The notes beneath the pieces are model-generated. The model was not told where the DNA came from and did no database searches. It was given only the letters and a program-made list of their open reading frames with translations. 64,000 nt of DNA, taken from NCBI RefSeq assembly GCF_000685015.1, contig NZ_BAYA01000033.1, positions 1 to 64,000 on the forward strand. Reading direction: 5' to 3'. Shown piece after piece: positions 8,603-18,300 of this stretch (positions are counted from its first letter, which is position 1; every line of letters starts with the position of its first letter). The DNA is from Paraburkholderia bannensis NBRC 103871 (GTDB lineage Bacteria > Pseudomonadota > Gammaproteobacteria > Burkholderiales > Burkholderiaceae). The translations under genes and the position numbers were made by a program.

Positions 8603-10336
8603 TTATCGGCGCGGCGGGGCTGCCGGATCAGCCCCCCGCTTAGGGGGCTGGCGCGTTGTTTTCGTGTCCTGATAGCGTTCGCGCAACGCGCGCTTGTTGA
8701 TCTTGCCGACGCTGGTGCGCTCCAGGCTCTCCACGATCAGCAGCCGCTCGGGCACGGCATAGCGCGAGATCAGGCCGCGTTCGGCGACGCGCTTGATATG
8801 CGCCTGCAACTGCGCGGGCGTGACGCTTTCATGGCCCTCGGCGAGCACGACCAGCGCAAGCGGCCGCTCGCCCCAGCGCGCGTCCTGTACGCCGATCACC
8901 GCCGCCTCGCGCACGCCGGGATGCGTCGAAAGCAGGTTCTCCAGTTCCAGCGACGACACCCATTCGCCGCCCGTCTTGATGACGTCCTTGATGCGGTCGG
9001 TGATCTGCAGATAGCCGTCGGCGTCGATCACGCCGATGTCGTTCGTATGCAGATAGCCGCCCGCCCAGAGCGCGGCGCTGGCCTGCGCGTCGCCCAGATA
9101 GCCTTGCGTGGCCCACGGCGCGCGCACGACGACCTCGCCCGCCGATTTGCCGTCGCGCGGCACGTCGCGCATATGCTCGTCGACGATGCGCAGGTCGACG
9201 AGCGGCAACGGCATGCCCGCGCGCGTGCGCACGCCGACGTCGCCAGGCTGCCCGGTCTCGCCGCGCGCCTGGGCGAGCGTGAGTAGCGGACACGTCTCAG
9301 ACATGCCGTAACCGGTGTACACGTCGATGCCACGCTCGCGCGCGGCCCGCGTCAGGCCTTCCGAAAGCGGCGAGCCGCCCACGATCACCTTCCAGCGCGA
9401 CAGGTCGAGCGCCGCGCCCGCCGGACAGGCCAGCAGCATGTCCAGCAGCGTCGGCACGCAATGCGAGAACGTGACGGCCTCGCGCTCGATCAGGCGCAGC
9501 AGGTTTTCTGGCGTGTAGCGGCCCGGATAGACCTGCTTGAGCCCCATCGCGGTGGCAATATAAGGCATGCCCCAGGCGTGCACATGGAACATCGGCGTGA
9601 TCGGCATATAGACGTCTTCGCGATGCACGCGGCCCTGCTCGCGCGCACTGCCGAGCGCGGCCATCCCCGCAAGCGTATGCAGCACGAGCTGGCGATGGCT
9701 GAACGACACCCCCTTGGGCAGCCCGGTCGTCCCCGTGGTGTAGAACGTGGTCGCGCGGGTGTGCTCGTCGAAGTCGGGGAATGCGTAGTCGGGGCAACTG
9801 GCGCGCATCAGCGCTTCGTATTCGCCGTGGAACGCTGCGGGATGCGTGGCGGGATGCGTGGCGGGATGCGCGGCGTCTTCGGCGTCGTCGCCAATCAGGA
9901 TGAACGTGCGCACCGTCGTGAGTCTGGGACGCAGGCTCTCCAGCATCGGCAGGAAGTCCCGGTGTACGAGCAGAACCTTCGCCGCCGAATGATTGAGCGT
10001 ATAGAGCACCTGATCGGGTGAAAGCCGCACATTCACGGTCATCAGCACCGCGCCCATCATCGGCACGGCGAAATAGCATTCGAGGTAGCGATGACTGTCC
10101 CAGTCCATCACGGCCACGGTGTCGCCCGCACTCGCACCCGCATCGGCCAGTGCACTGGCCAGTTGCCCGAGGCGGTGCCTGAAATCCCAGTAGGTGTAGC
10201 GCACCGCGTCGCCATAGACGATCTGCTGCTCCGGGCAGGTCGCGAGCGTCGTGTGCAGCAACTGCTTGATGAGGAGCGGATAGGCATACGCCGTGTCGGC
10301 GTGGTTCGTCGTGTTCCCTGCGTGTTCTTTAGTCAT
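8603..10336 (-). CDS. fatty-acid--CoA ligase (AMP-binding, AlkK-like)
   Basis: 577-residue adenylate-forming enzyme that activates a fatty or other carboxylic acid with ATP and CoA. The AMP-binding P-loop is at residues 200-209 (TTGTTGLPKG), the GYGMSET motif at 342-348, and the hinge DRIKDVIKTGGEW near the C-terminal domain. The N-terminal MDWDSHRYLECYFAVP pattern is typical of AlkK-type medium-chain ligases. Two oddities: a 12-bp in-frame tandem repeat encodes Ala-Thr-His-Pro units (residues 156-167), and the last about 15 residues (QPPKRGADP...) are encoded by a G/C hairpin element and look unlike family C-termini. Divergent from the oxidoreductase gene at 10600 and followed by lysR and luxR on the same strand. 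Confidence 0.9.
   Translation of the reverse strand: MTKEHAGNTTNHADTAYAYPLLIKQLLHTTLATCPEQQIVYGDAVRYTYWDFRHRLGQLASALADAGASAGDTVAVMDWDSHRYLECYFAVPMMGAVLMTVNVRLSPDQVLYTLNHSAAKVLLVHRDFLPMLESLRPRLTTVRTFILIGDDAEDAAHPATHPATHPAAFHGEYEALMRASCPDYAFPDFDEHTRATTFYTTGTTGLPKGVSFSHRQLVLHTLAGMAALGSAREQGRVHREDVYMPITPMFHVHAWGMPYIATAMGLKQVYPGRYTPENLLRLIEREAVTFSHCVPTLLDMLLACPAGAALDLSRWKVIVGGSPLSEGLTRAARERGIDVYTGYGMSETCPLLTLAQARGETGQPGDVGVRTRAGMPLPLVDLRIVDEHMRDVPRDGKSAGEVVVRAPWATQGYLGDAQASAALWAGGYLHTNDIGVIDADGYLQITDRIKDVIKTGGEWVSSLELENLLSTHPGVREAAVIGVQDARWGERPLALVVLAEGHESVTPAQLQAHIKRVAERGLISRYAVPERLLIVESLERTSVGKINKRALRERYQDTKTTRQPPKRGADPAAPPRR
8629..8650. repeat. REP-like G/C hairpin, copy 1
   Basis: Inverted repeat with arms cagccccc and gggggctg around a 6-base loop. 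It lies inside the 3' end of the acyl-CoA ligase gene and encodes part of its atypical tail. A second copy with the same arms is at 10402-10423, just upstream of the same gene. Confidence 0.6.
9839..9874. repeat. 12-bp in-frame tandem repeat, three copies
   Basis: Three head-to-tail copies of gggatgcgtggc (the third differs at one base), inside the acyl-CoA ligase gene. On the coding strand they give repeated Ala-Thr/Ala-His-Pro units in a surface loop between GDDAED and the AFHGEYEALM segment. Confidence 0.8.
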
Positions 10337-10401
10337 GCCAATCTCTTCGATAGACGTTCGCGAATCGGATGCAACAGGCTAGCGAAGCGCCTCGGCGGAT
10401 T

Positions 10402-10423
10402 CAGCCCCCTGATTGGGGGGCTG
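10402..10423. repeat. REP-like G/C hairpin, copy 2
   Basis: Inverted repeat with arms cagccccc and gggggctg and loop tgattg, in the 263-bp divergent region between the ligase and the oxidoreductase at 10600. Same arms as the copy at 8629-8650, so the two elements bracket the ligase gene. Confidence 0.6.
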
Positions 10424-10599
10424 CGCCGTAACGGGCGTGGACGCGCGTGCACGCGCATTCGCACGCCGCGTGCAACGATGATTTCCTTGCGACGAGGTAT
10501 TCGGTGCAACTCGCCGCCCTACAATCCGCCTGCCTCGACGCAAGCGGGTTGCACGTTGTTCCCGCGCCTCGCGTCGCAACTTTTTTTGAGGATGTTCCG

Positions 10600-11631
10600 A
10601 TGTCGCAATCGCCGATCGTCAATCGCCGCGTGGTGCTTCATTCGCGCCCGCTGGGCGCGCCCACGCACGACAATTTCCGTCTCCACGAAAGCGCGGTGCC
10701 CGCGCCCGGCGACGGCGAAGTGCTGCTGCGCACGCTCTGGCTGTCTCTCGATCCTTATATGCGCACGCGCATGAACCATACGGCCTCCTACGCACCGCCC
10801 GTCGCGCTTGGCGACCCGATGGTCGGCGCGACCGTGAGCCGGGTGGTCGATTCGAAACATGCGCAATTCAAGGCCGGCGACCTCGTGCTGGCAAATGCAG
10901 GCTGGCAGGACTACGCGCTGGCGCACGGTGGCGCGCTCACGGCGCTCGATGGCATCGCCGAACCGTCGCATGCGTTGAGCGTGCTCGGCATGACCGGCTT
11001 CACGGCGTATTGGGGCCTGCTGAAAATCGGCGAGCCGCTGCCCGGCGAAACCGTGGTGGTGGCCTCCGCGAGCGGCGCGGTCGGAGCCGTCGTGGGTCAG
11101 ATCGCGAGGCTCAAGGGCGCGCGCGTGGTGGGCATTGCGGGCGACGCGGAAAAATGCCGCTACGTCACGGAACAACTAGGTTTCGACGTGTGTCTCGATC
11201 GCCGTGCGCCTGACTTCGCTGCGCAACTGGCGCTTGCCTGCCCTGCTGGCATCGACGTCTACTTCGAGAACGTGGGCGGCGAGGTGTTCGACGCGGTACA
11301 GCCGTTGCTCAACGTGGGCGCGCGCATTCCGCTGTGCGGCCTGATCTCGCAATACAACGCCGATGGCGCGCCGCCGACGCCCGACATGCTGCCCGGCTTC
11401 CTGCAGATGCTGCTGTTCAAACGTATTCGCATGCAGGGTTTCATCATCGGCGATCACTACGCGAGCGGTTTCGACGCCTTCCTGCGCGACATGAGCGCGT
11501 GGATCGCAGAGGGCAAAGTCAAGCTCCAGGAAGATATCGTCGATGGGCTCGAACGCGCGCCGGAAGCGTTTCTCGGACTGCTGGCGGGCCGCAACTTCGG
11601 CAAGGTCGTCGTGCGCGTCGCGCAGGACTGA
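10600..11631 (+). CDS. NADP-dependent oxidoreductase, zinc-free MDR (CurA / leukotriene B4 dehydrogenase type)
   Basis: About 343 residues of the zinc-independent medium-chain dehydrogenase/reductase group (LTB4 12-hydroxydehydrogenase, CurA, alkenal reductases), which reduces activated double bonds of enones and enals with NADPH. Visible are the N-terminal VNRRVVLHSRPLGAP opening, the LSLDPYMRTRM segment, the nucleotide-binding SASGAVGAVVGQIARLKG region (about residues 155-172) and ENVGGEVFDAV (about 225-235). No structural or catalytic zinc ligands are seen. The ATG at 10600 follows GAGGA by 7 bases; a longer frame starting near 10447 has no support. Divergent from the acyl-CoA ligase. A general detoxification role for reactive carbonyls is likely. 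Confidence 0.9.
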   Translation: MSQSPIVNRRVVLHSRPLGAPTHDNFRLHESAVPAPGDGEVLLRTLWLSLDPYMRTRMNHTASYAPPVALGDPMVGATVSRVVDSKHAQFKAGDLVLANAGWQDYALAHGGALTALDGIAEPSHALSVLGMTGFTAYWGLLKIGEPLPGETVVVASASGAVGAVVGQIARLKGARVVGIAGDAEKCRYVTEQLGFDVCLDRRAPDFAAQLALACPAGIDVYFENVGGEVFDAVQPLLNVGARIPLCGLISQYNADGAPPTPDMLPGFLQMLLFKRIRMQGFIIGDHYASGFDAFLRDMSAWIAEGKVKLQEDIVDGLERAPEAFLGLLAGRNFGKVVVRVAQD

Positions 11632-11832
11632 GCGAGCCGTTTCATCCGATGTTTTGCCCACCCGTTCGGGGGGCTTTGTGCGCGGCCTGCGATTTCCTAC
11701 CATGCTCTCTGTGGATCGCGCCGCGCCTCGAAAATTGCCCGGACTCTGCGCTTGGGCGCCCGCCACCACGTCGCCGATTTCGAACCTCCCTTACGTTCCC
11801 AAAGCCCTCGATATCCCGTTCAAGGAGATCTC

Positions 11833-12714
11833 ATGACCGCCGCTCAACAGGCGTCCGATCGCGCCCCCTCGCCCGATCACGCCGAACACAACGCATTTTT
11901 TCCCTCGCCCTATTCGCTCACGCAGTACACCGCGTCGAAAACCGATTTCGACGGCACGACCTATCCGAACCCCTATAAAGAGGGCAAATGGAAGGTGCTG
12001 ATGATTGCGACCGACGAGCGCTACATCCTCACGACCAACGGCAAGTTCTTCTCGACGGGCAATCACCCTGTCGAGATGCTGCTGCCGATCCACCACATGG
12101 ATCAGGCCGGTTTCGAAGTCGATGTCGCCACGCTTTCGGGCAATCCCGCCAAGCTCGAACTCTGGGCCATGCCGAACGAGGATGAGGCCGTGCTGGGCAC
12201 GTATCGCAAGTATCTGCCGAAGCTCAAGCAACCGCTCAAGCTCGCGGACGTGCTGGAAAAGAGCCTTGGCGAGGATTCGCCGTATATCGCCGTGTTCGTG
12301 CCGGGCGGCCATGGCGTGCTCGCGGGCATTCCGTACAGCACGGAGGTCAAGCAGGTGCTCAAATGGGCGATGGATCACGACAAGTACATCGTCACGCTCT
12401 GCCACGGCCCCGCGTGTCTTCTCGCCGCCGCCGTGGACGAAGACCCGGCGGACTATCCGTTCAAGGGTTACGAGATCTGCGTGTTTCCCGACTCGCTGGA
12501 CACAGGGGCGAATCAGGAGATCGGCTATATGCCGGGACTGCTGCCGTGGCTCGTGGGCGAGAGCCTCGAAAAACTCGGCGTAAAAGTGCTGAATCGCGGC
12601 ATCGACGGGCGCTGCCATACCGACCGCAAGCTCATCACCGGCGATAGTCCGCTGGCGTCGCACAACCTCGGCAAGCTGGCCGCCGCAGCGTTGTTGAAGG
12701 AAGTGGGCCTGTAA
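11833..12714 (+). CDS. hchA: glyoxalase III / Hsp31-type chaperone HchA
   Basis: About 293 residues of the DJ-1/PfpI class I glutamine amidotransferase-like superfamily. It matches Hsp31/HchA, which converts methylglyoxal to lactate without glutathione and acts as a protein and DNA deglycase and holdase chaperone. The nucleophile elbow is TLCHGPAC with Cys190-His191; Glu81 in NHPVEM and Asp220 in CVFPDSLD complete the expected active site. The long N-terminal linker (AFFPSPYSLTQYT) is typical of HchA rather than of shorter PfpI proteins. The ATG at 11833 has a strong AAGGAG 8 bases upstream. It is separated from the convergent oxidoreductase by a strong hairpin. With the enal reductase upstream it fits a reactive-carbonyl defence pair. 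Confidence 0.93.
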   Translation: MTAAQQASDRAPSPDHAEHNAFFPSPYSLTQYTASKTDFDGTTYPNPYKEGKWKVLMIATDERYILTTNGKFFSTGNHPVEMLLPIHHMDQAGFEVDVATLSGNPAKLELWAMPNEDEAVLGTYRKYLPKLKQPLKLADVLEKSLGEDSPYIAVFVPGGHGVLAGIPYSTEVKQVLKWAMDHDKYIVTLCHGPACLLAAAVDEDPADYPFKGYEICVFPDSLDTGANQEIGYMPGLLPWLVGESLEKLGVKVLNRGIDGRCHTDRKLITGDSPLASHNLGKLAAAALLKEVGL

Positions 12715-12727
12715 AAGCACGCACCGT

Positions 12728-12763
12728 GCGAGCGCGCCCGCTGTTTTTTGCGGGCGCGCTCGC
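12728..12763. terminator. hairpin between convergent genes
   Basis: Perfect 14-bp inverted repeat (arms gcgagcgcgcccgc and its complement) with an 8-base loop containing six T. It sits between the convergent hchA and quinone oxidoreductase genes and probably ends transcription from both sides; there is no clear T-run after either arm, so the mechanism is uncertain. Confidence 0.6.
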
Positions 12764-12792
12764 GTTGCGCTTGTTTTGCGCTCCTGTTGCGC

Positions 12793-13833
12793 TTACTGCG
12801 ATGCTGCCGCGCGCGTGGTCAGCACGATCTTGCCGATGTGCTTGCCCGAATCCATCAGCGTGTGCGCATCGCGCGCATCCTCCAGCGCGAACTGGCGATA
12901 GATCATCGGCTTCACGCTGCCGCTGCGAATATGCGGCCAGATGTGCGTTTCGAGTTCGTGAATGATCTCGGCCTTCTCTTCATGCGTGCGCGAACGCAGT
13001 GTCGAGCCGATATGCGTGAGCCGCTTGGTGAGCATCGGGAACAGGTCGACCTGCGTGGCTGGCCCCTTGATGACGCCAATCTGCACGATGCGCCCGTTCA
13101 CGGCCGCCGCTGCGAAATTGCGCGCGACGTAATCGCCCGCGATGATGTCGACGATCACATCGGCGCCCTTGCCTTCGGTGAAGGCCAGCGTTTCGGCGAC
13201 AAAATCGCTGTGGCGGTAATCAATCGCGAGATCCGCGCCCAGTGCAAGACTCGCCTCGCGCTGCTCGTCGGAACCGACCGTCGTGATGATGCGGCCCGCG
13301 CCCAGGGCCTTCGCGAACATCGTCGCCGCCGTGCCGATGCCTGAAGCACCGCCGTGAATCAGCACGGTCTCGCCTTTCGCGAGCTTGCCGCGCTGGAACA
13401 TGTTGAGCCAGACCGTCATGAAGGTCTCGGGCATGGCGGCGGCTTCCACGAGACTCAATCCCTGCGGAATGAAAAGCGTGTTCGATTCGTGCGCCGTCGC
13501 GTATTCGGCATAGCCGCCGCCGGGCACCAGCGCGCAGACGCGGTCGCCCAGCACGAAGCGCGTGACGCCCGCACCGAGCGCGACCACTTCACCCGCTATT
13601 TCCAGGCCCGGCAGGTCGGATGCGCCCGGCGGCGGATCGTAAAGCCCCTTGCGTTGAAACACGTCCGGGCCGTTGACGCCTGCCGCGTGAATGCGGATCA
13701 GAACCTCGCCGGGGCCAGGCGTCGGCACGGCGCGCACCGTGGGCGCCAGCACTTCCGGGCCGCCCGGCTGCGTAATCTCGACTGCCGACATGGTCGGCGG
13801 AACGTTGTGTGCATTGTGTGCTGCATTCGACAT
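12793..13833 (-). CDS. NAD(P)H quinone oxidoreductase (PIG3/QorA-type MDR)
   Basis: About 346 residues of the zinc-free medium-chain reductase family close to human PIG3 and bacterial quinone oxidoreductases. Order: MSAVEITQPGGPEVL start of the GroES-like domain, RIHAAGVNGPDVFQRKGLY (about residues 48-66) with the family Asn-x-x-Asp-Xaa-x-Arg-x-G-x-Y pattern, and the nucleotide-binding HGGASGIGT motif (about 153-161). One-electron reduction of quinones with NADPH is the family activity. I use the ATG at 13833 with GAGGA upstream; a longer frame to 13983 crosses the promoter. Divergent from the LysR gene at 13998, whose operators lie at the expected distance from this gene's -10 box, so it is the likely target. 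Confidence 0.9.
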   Translation of the reverse strand: MSNAAHNAHNVPPTMSAVEITQPGGPEVLAPTVRAVPTPGPGEVLIRIHAAGVNGPDVFQRKGLYDPPPGASDLPGLEIAGEVVALGAGVTRFVLGDRVCALVPGGGYAEYATAHESNTLFIPQGLSLVEAAAMPETFMTVWLNMFQRGKLAKGETVLIHGGASGIGTAATMFAKALGAGRIITTVGSDEQREASLALGADLAIDYRHSDFVAETLAFTEGKGADVIVDIIAGDYVARNFAAAAVNGRIVQIGVIKGPATQVDLFPMLTKRLTHIGSTLRSRTHEEKAEIIHELETHIWPHIRSGSVKPMIYRQFALEDARDAHTLMDSGKHIGKIVLTTRAAASQ

Positions 13834-13912
13834 CGATTCATCCTCGTAAGCTCGATCGACGGGCGTGGGAACCGGAAGGTTCGTTGAACTGCACGCCTCT
13901 GATCTGCAGACG

Positions 13913-13979
13913 AGTATAGTTTTCGAGGTCTCGCGTGCCACGCAGCAAATTGCTGACGCAGTGATGCAAAATTGCATCA
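13913..13979 (-). promoter_or_regulatory. divergent promoter with paired LysR-type operators
   Basis: A minus-strand TATACT -10 box is at 13913-13918. Upstream of it are two perfect palindromes: cagcaa-A-ttgctg (13943-13955) and tgatgcaa-AA-ttgcatca (13962-13979), with centres 21-22 bp apart (two helical turns). If transcription starts near 13906 they lie around -43 and -65, the usual activation and recognition positions for LysR regulators. They also sit just upstream of the lysR start codon, allowing autoregulation. Confidence 0.65.
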
Positions 13980-13997
13980 GCATGGAATGGAGCCATC

Positions 13998-14870
13998 ATG
14001 AACTGGGACGACGCCCGCATCTTTCTCGCGATCCATCGCGAAGGCACCTTGCGCGCCGCTGCGCGCACGCTCAATCTCGACCAGGCAACGGTGGGACGGC
14101 GACTCGCGACGCTAGAACAGGGCCTGGCCGCAGCGCTGTTCGTGCGCACGTCGAAGGGCTATACGCTCACGCCTGCGGGCCAGATTGCCGTGCAGCACGC
14201 CGAAAGCATGGAGCGCGCGGCCCACGACCTGACGCGGCAGACGCAAGGGCTCGACAAGCGGCTCGCGGGCGACGTCAAGCTCACGACGACCGACGCGCTC
14301 GCGCTCGAATTCGTAGTGCCCGCGATCGAGCGCCTGCACGCGAAGCACCCGGACGTATGCGTGCACCTGAGCACCTCGACGAAACTGCTTAACCTCGCCA
14401 AGCGCGAAGCGGATATCGCGGTCAGGACGGTGCGCCCCGGCAATCCCGGTCTGGTTGCGCGGCAACTGGCCAGCTGGGAAATGGGGCTGTTCGCATCGAA
14501 GGCCTACTTGGATCGATACGGCGAGCCGGAGCCAGGCCAGGCCTTTGCGGGACACGATCTGGTGGTGTATCAGCCTTATATCGATGCGGCGCGCGTGCCG
14601 ACGCTGGCAGGAGAGCCGCTTCACGCCGGACGCATCGTTGCCCGCTTCGATTCGAACCTGAGCGCGCGCGCGGCCATCAAGGCCGGTATGGGCCTGGGCG
14701 AGATACCCGAAAGCATGGGCGTGAGCGATGGCCTTATCCGCATCTGGCCGACACGCAGGCGTGCGTTGCCTTATGAAGTGTGGCTCGTCACGCACGAAGA
14801 CTTGCGCCGTACGGCGCGCATTCGCGCCACCATCGACGAGATCGTGCAATCGTTCGAGCGGCGCGTTTGA
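13998..14870 (+). CDS. LysR-family transcriptional regulator
   Basis: 290 residues: N-terminal winged helix (NWDDARIFLAIHREGTLRAAARTL, helix-turn-helix about residues 17-36) with the QATVGRRLATLE recognition helix, then a short effector-binding domain. This N-terminus is typical of the LysR subgroup that controls oxidoreductases and transporters and is often divergent from its target. ATG at 13998 with GGAG about 8 bases upstream. It is divergent from the quinone oxidoreductase, with two palindromic operators between them, so that gene and lysR itself are the likely regulon. The effector is unknown; a quinone or electrophile would fit. Confidence 0.92.
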   Translation: MNWDDARIFLAIHREGTLRAAARTLNLDQATVGRRLATLEQGLAAALFVRTSKGYTLTPAGQIAVQHAESMERAAHDLTRQTQGLDKRLAGDVKLTTTDALALEFVVPAIERLHAKHPDVCVHLSTSTKLLNLAKREADIAVRTVRPGNPGLVARQLASWEMGLFASKAYLDRYGEPEPGQAFAGHDLVVYQPYIDAARVPTLAGEPLHAGRIVARFDSNLSARAAIKAGMGLGEIPESMGVSDGLIRIWPTRRRALPYEVWLVTHEDLRRTARIRATIDEIVQSFERRV

Positions 14871-14890
14871 GGACTTTGCGGAACGGTCGT

Positions 14891-15202
14891 TTAGACGCTG
14901 CCCGCTTTTTCGATCACGAGTATGCGGGCCTCGCCCAGCGGGTGCGCGACATGCTCCGTGCCGACCGAGGCATAGAACACGTCGCCGGTTTCCAGCACGG
15001 TTTGTTGCTCGACGCCCGCTTCGCGGTAACGCATCTCCACACGTCCATCGAGCACGGCGAAGACTTCCTCGCCGTCGTTCACGTGCCATTTGTAGGGCTG
15101 GTCTGTCCAGTGCAGGCGCGTGGTGATGCCGCCCATATTGGCGATGTCGAGCGCGCCCCAGGCGCGCCCGGCGGTGAAGGTCTTGCTGCGGATGATTTTC
15201 AT
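14891..15202 (-). CDS. cupin domain protein
   Basis: 103-residue single-domain cupin. The two cupin motifs are visible: the first around KWHVNDGEEVFAVLDG (about residues 38-53) and the second around GDVFYASVGTEHVAHP (about 73-88), with His and Glu side chains able to hold a metal ion. No signal peptide. It is convergent with the LysR gene (20-bp gap) and on the same strand as, but 113 bp upstream relative to, the end of the glutamate dehydrogenase gene's transcription direction, so it appears to be a separate short unit following nothing obvious. Small cupins of this kind are often of unknown function; a sugar or aromatic ligand is possible. Confidence 0.85.
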   Translation of the reverse strand: MKIIRSKTFTAGRAWGALDIANMGGITTRLHWTDQPYKWHVNDGEEVFAVLDGRVEMRYREAGVEQQTVLETGDVFYASVGTEHVAHPLGEARILVIEKAGSV

Positions 15203-15315
15203 GGCGAATGGAGCAAAGCGGGATCGGCGAAACGGGCGCTATCGAATGTGTCAGGCGCCTATTGTCGACCCACGCTCTACCGCCCGTCCAGCCCGGCGGG
15301 ATATCCGCGCTTGCG

Positions 15316-18300
15316 TCAAGGCCTTTCCAGCATCGCCATCGCGCGCACGATCACCAGCAGCACCGAGAGACTCACGCCGCTCGTCGCGCGCAGTTCCGTG
15401 AGCAGGTGCGCGTAGCGCTCCAGCGCCGCCTCGTGCTGGCCGCACCACGCGTCCACCAGCGCCTGAGGGTCGGCCGTCTCGGGCGCGTCGGCCAGCACGC
15501 TCATCGTCAGTGCGCGCTTGAGCCGGCCGATTTCCGCGAGCGCCGCCGCGCGCGCCATCGTGTCCCAGTGCGTCGGCGTTGGCAGCGCGGCCGCGCGTTC
15601 GCTGATCCAGCCGTAGTTCAGGCGCGTGCCCAGCGCGAAATACACCGCCGCGACCCATTCGAGCGGCCGCTCGCACGCCGCCGCCACATCGGCGATATCG
15701 AGCAGCGCGACCGACAGCTCGCCGCTCGCCACCCGCACCGCCAACGCGCTTTCCACGCCCGCGTTCACCAACGCCGCCTGACGCGCCGCCAGGGCTTCGA
15801 GATCCGCCGCGGGTAACAGCGTCGGCAACTGCGGCGCGAGCCGCTGCGCCGCGTCGCGGCAGCGCGCGATCAGCGTATTGACGCCCACGCCGTCCACTGC
15901 GCCCGCCTGCAAGTGGCGCAGGAACCAGAGCGCCGCGCGTTCCAGCAGCCGCGCGACATCGACGAACATGCTTGCCTGCACGTCGTCGGGCACCCGGTTG
16001 TCGAGCGCGTCGATATCGCGCCAGACATCGTCGAGACCGAACACGTCGCGCGCCATGATGCAGGCGCGCACGATCTCGCCGGGGCGCGCGTCGGTCTCTT
16101 CCATCAGGCGATGCACGAACGCACAACCCACGCGGTTCACGAGCGCGTTCGTCAGGTGCGTGGCGAGGATCTCGCGGCGCAGCGGGTGGCGCTGCATGGG
16201 CGCAATGAAGCGCTCCTGCAACGGCACGGGAAAGTAGTCGATCAACAGCGCTGCGACGAGCGGATCTTCCGGCACATCCGAAGCGAGCAGCGCGTCGTAG
16301 AGCCACATCTTGCTATAGGCGAGCAGCACGGCGCGTTCGGGCGACGTGAAGCCGAGTTTCGCGGCCTGACGCTCGGCCACCTGGTCGTCGGTCGGCAGGA
16401 ACTCGATCACGCGATTCAGGCGGCCCGCGCGTTCGAGCCAGCGCATCAGGCGTGTTTCGGCATCGAACAATTCGGCGCTATAGCGGCCCGCAATCGACAG
16501 CGCCTGGGTCTGGTAGTAATTGTCGCGCAGCACCAGCAGGCCGACTTCATCGGTCATTTCCGCGAGCAGCGTGTTGCGCTGCTTCGTGGTCATTTCGCCA
16601 TCGGCCACCACGAGGCCCAGCAGGATCTTGATGTTAACTTCGTGATCCGAACAATCCACGCCCGCCGAGTTGTCGATGGCATCGGTATTGATACGCCCGC
16701 CGTTCTGCGCGAACTCGATGCGGCCGTATTGCGTGACGCCCAGGTTGCCGCCCTCGCCCACCACCTTGCAGCGTAGATCCGCACCGTTGACGCGCACGGC
16801 GTCGTTGGCGCGGTCGCCCACCTGCGCGTTGGTTTCATGCGCCGCTTTCACATAGGTGCCAATGCCGCCGTTGTAAAGCAGGTCGACGGGCGCCTGCAGG
16901 ATCGCGCGGATCAGTTCGCTGGGCGTGAGCGCCGCCGCATCGATGCCGAGCACCGACTGCACGGCGGGCGACAGCGGAATGGTCTTGACGGTGCGCGCGA
17001 ACACGCCGCCGCCCGCCGAGATCGCCGCGGGATCGTAGTCGGCCCAACTGGAGCGGTCGAGCGCGAACAGGCGGCTGCGCTCCGCGAAGCTCACGGCCGT
17101 ATCGGGATTCGGGTCGAGAAAGATATGGCGATGATCGAACGCGGCCAGCAGCCTGATATGCGGCGAGAGCAACATGCCGTTGCCGAACACGTCACCCGAC
17201 ATGTCGCCCACGCCCACCACGGTGAAATCGCTCGCCTGGGTGTCGACGCCCATTTCGCGGAAGTGGCGCTTGACCGATTCCCACGCGCCGCGCGCCGTGA
17301 TCGCCATTTTCTTGTGGTCATAGCCGACCGAGCCGCCCGAGGCGAACGCATCGTCGAGCCAGAAACCGTATTCCTGCGAAATGGCGTTGGCGTAGTCGGA
17401 GAACGTGGCTGTGCCCTTGTCTGCCGCAACCACCAGATAGGGGTCGTCGGGATCGTGGCGCACGACGTCGGGCGGCGGCACCACCACGTTGCCTTCGAGG
17501 TTGTCGGTGAGGTCGAGCAAGCCGCGCAGGAAGGTCTGGTAGCAGGCGATGCCTTCGCGCATCCACGCCTCGCGATCCGTCATCGGTGGCGGATTCTTGA
17601 CGACAAAGCCGCCCTTCGACCCCACCGGCACGATCACGACGTTCTTCACCATCTGCGCCTTCATGAGGCCCAGCACTTCAGTGCGGAAGTCCTCGCGCCG
17701 ATCCGACCAGCGCAGGCCGCCGCGCGCCACGCGTCCGCCGCGCAGGTGCACGCCCTCCACACGCGGCGAATAGACCCAGATCTCGAACATCGGCTTGGGC
17801 TCGGGCAGGCCCGGCACCTGCGACGGGTCGAACTTGAACGAGAGCGCGGGCAGCGGCGCGCCGTCGGCATCGCGGCGGAAATAGTTGCTGCGCTGCGTCG
17901 CGTTGATAACGCCGAGGAACTGGCGCAGGATGCGATCCTCGTCGAGATTGGGCACCTGGTCGAGCGCGGCTTCAATCGCCTTGAGCGCCAGTTCCATGCG
18001 CGCCGTGCGCGCGGCCGTCACCACAGTGCCGTCGCCAGCACGCGGATCGAACCGGATCAGGAACAGTTCGACCAGTTGCCGCGCGATGGCGGGGTTGCCC
18101 GTGAGCGCGCGCTCGATATAGGCATCGCTGAAGGTGGAGCCCACCTGGCGCAGATATTTGGCGTAGGCGCGCAGGATCGTGACTTCGCGGGCGCCCAGGT
18201 ACGCGCGCAGTACGAGGCGGTTGAAATCGTCGTTCTCGATGCGGGCCGTCCAGACCGCTTCGAACGCGTCTTCGAACAGGTCTTTGACGCGCTCGATATC

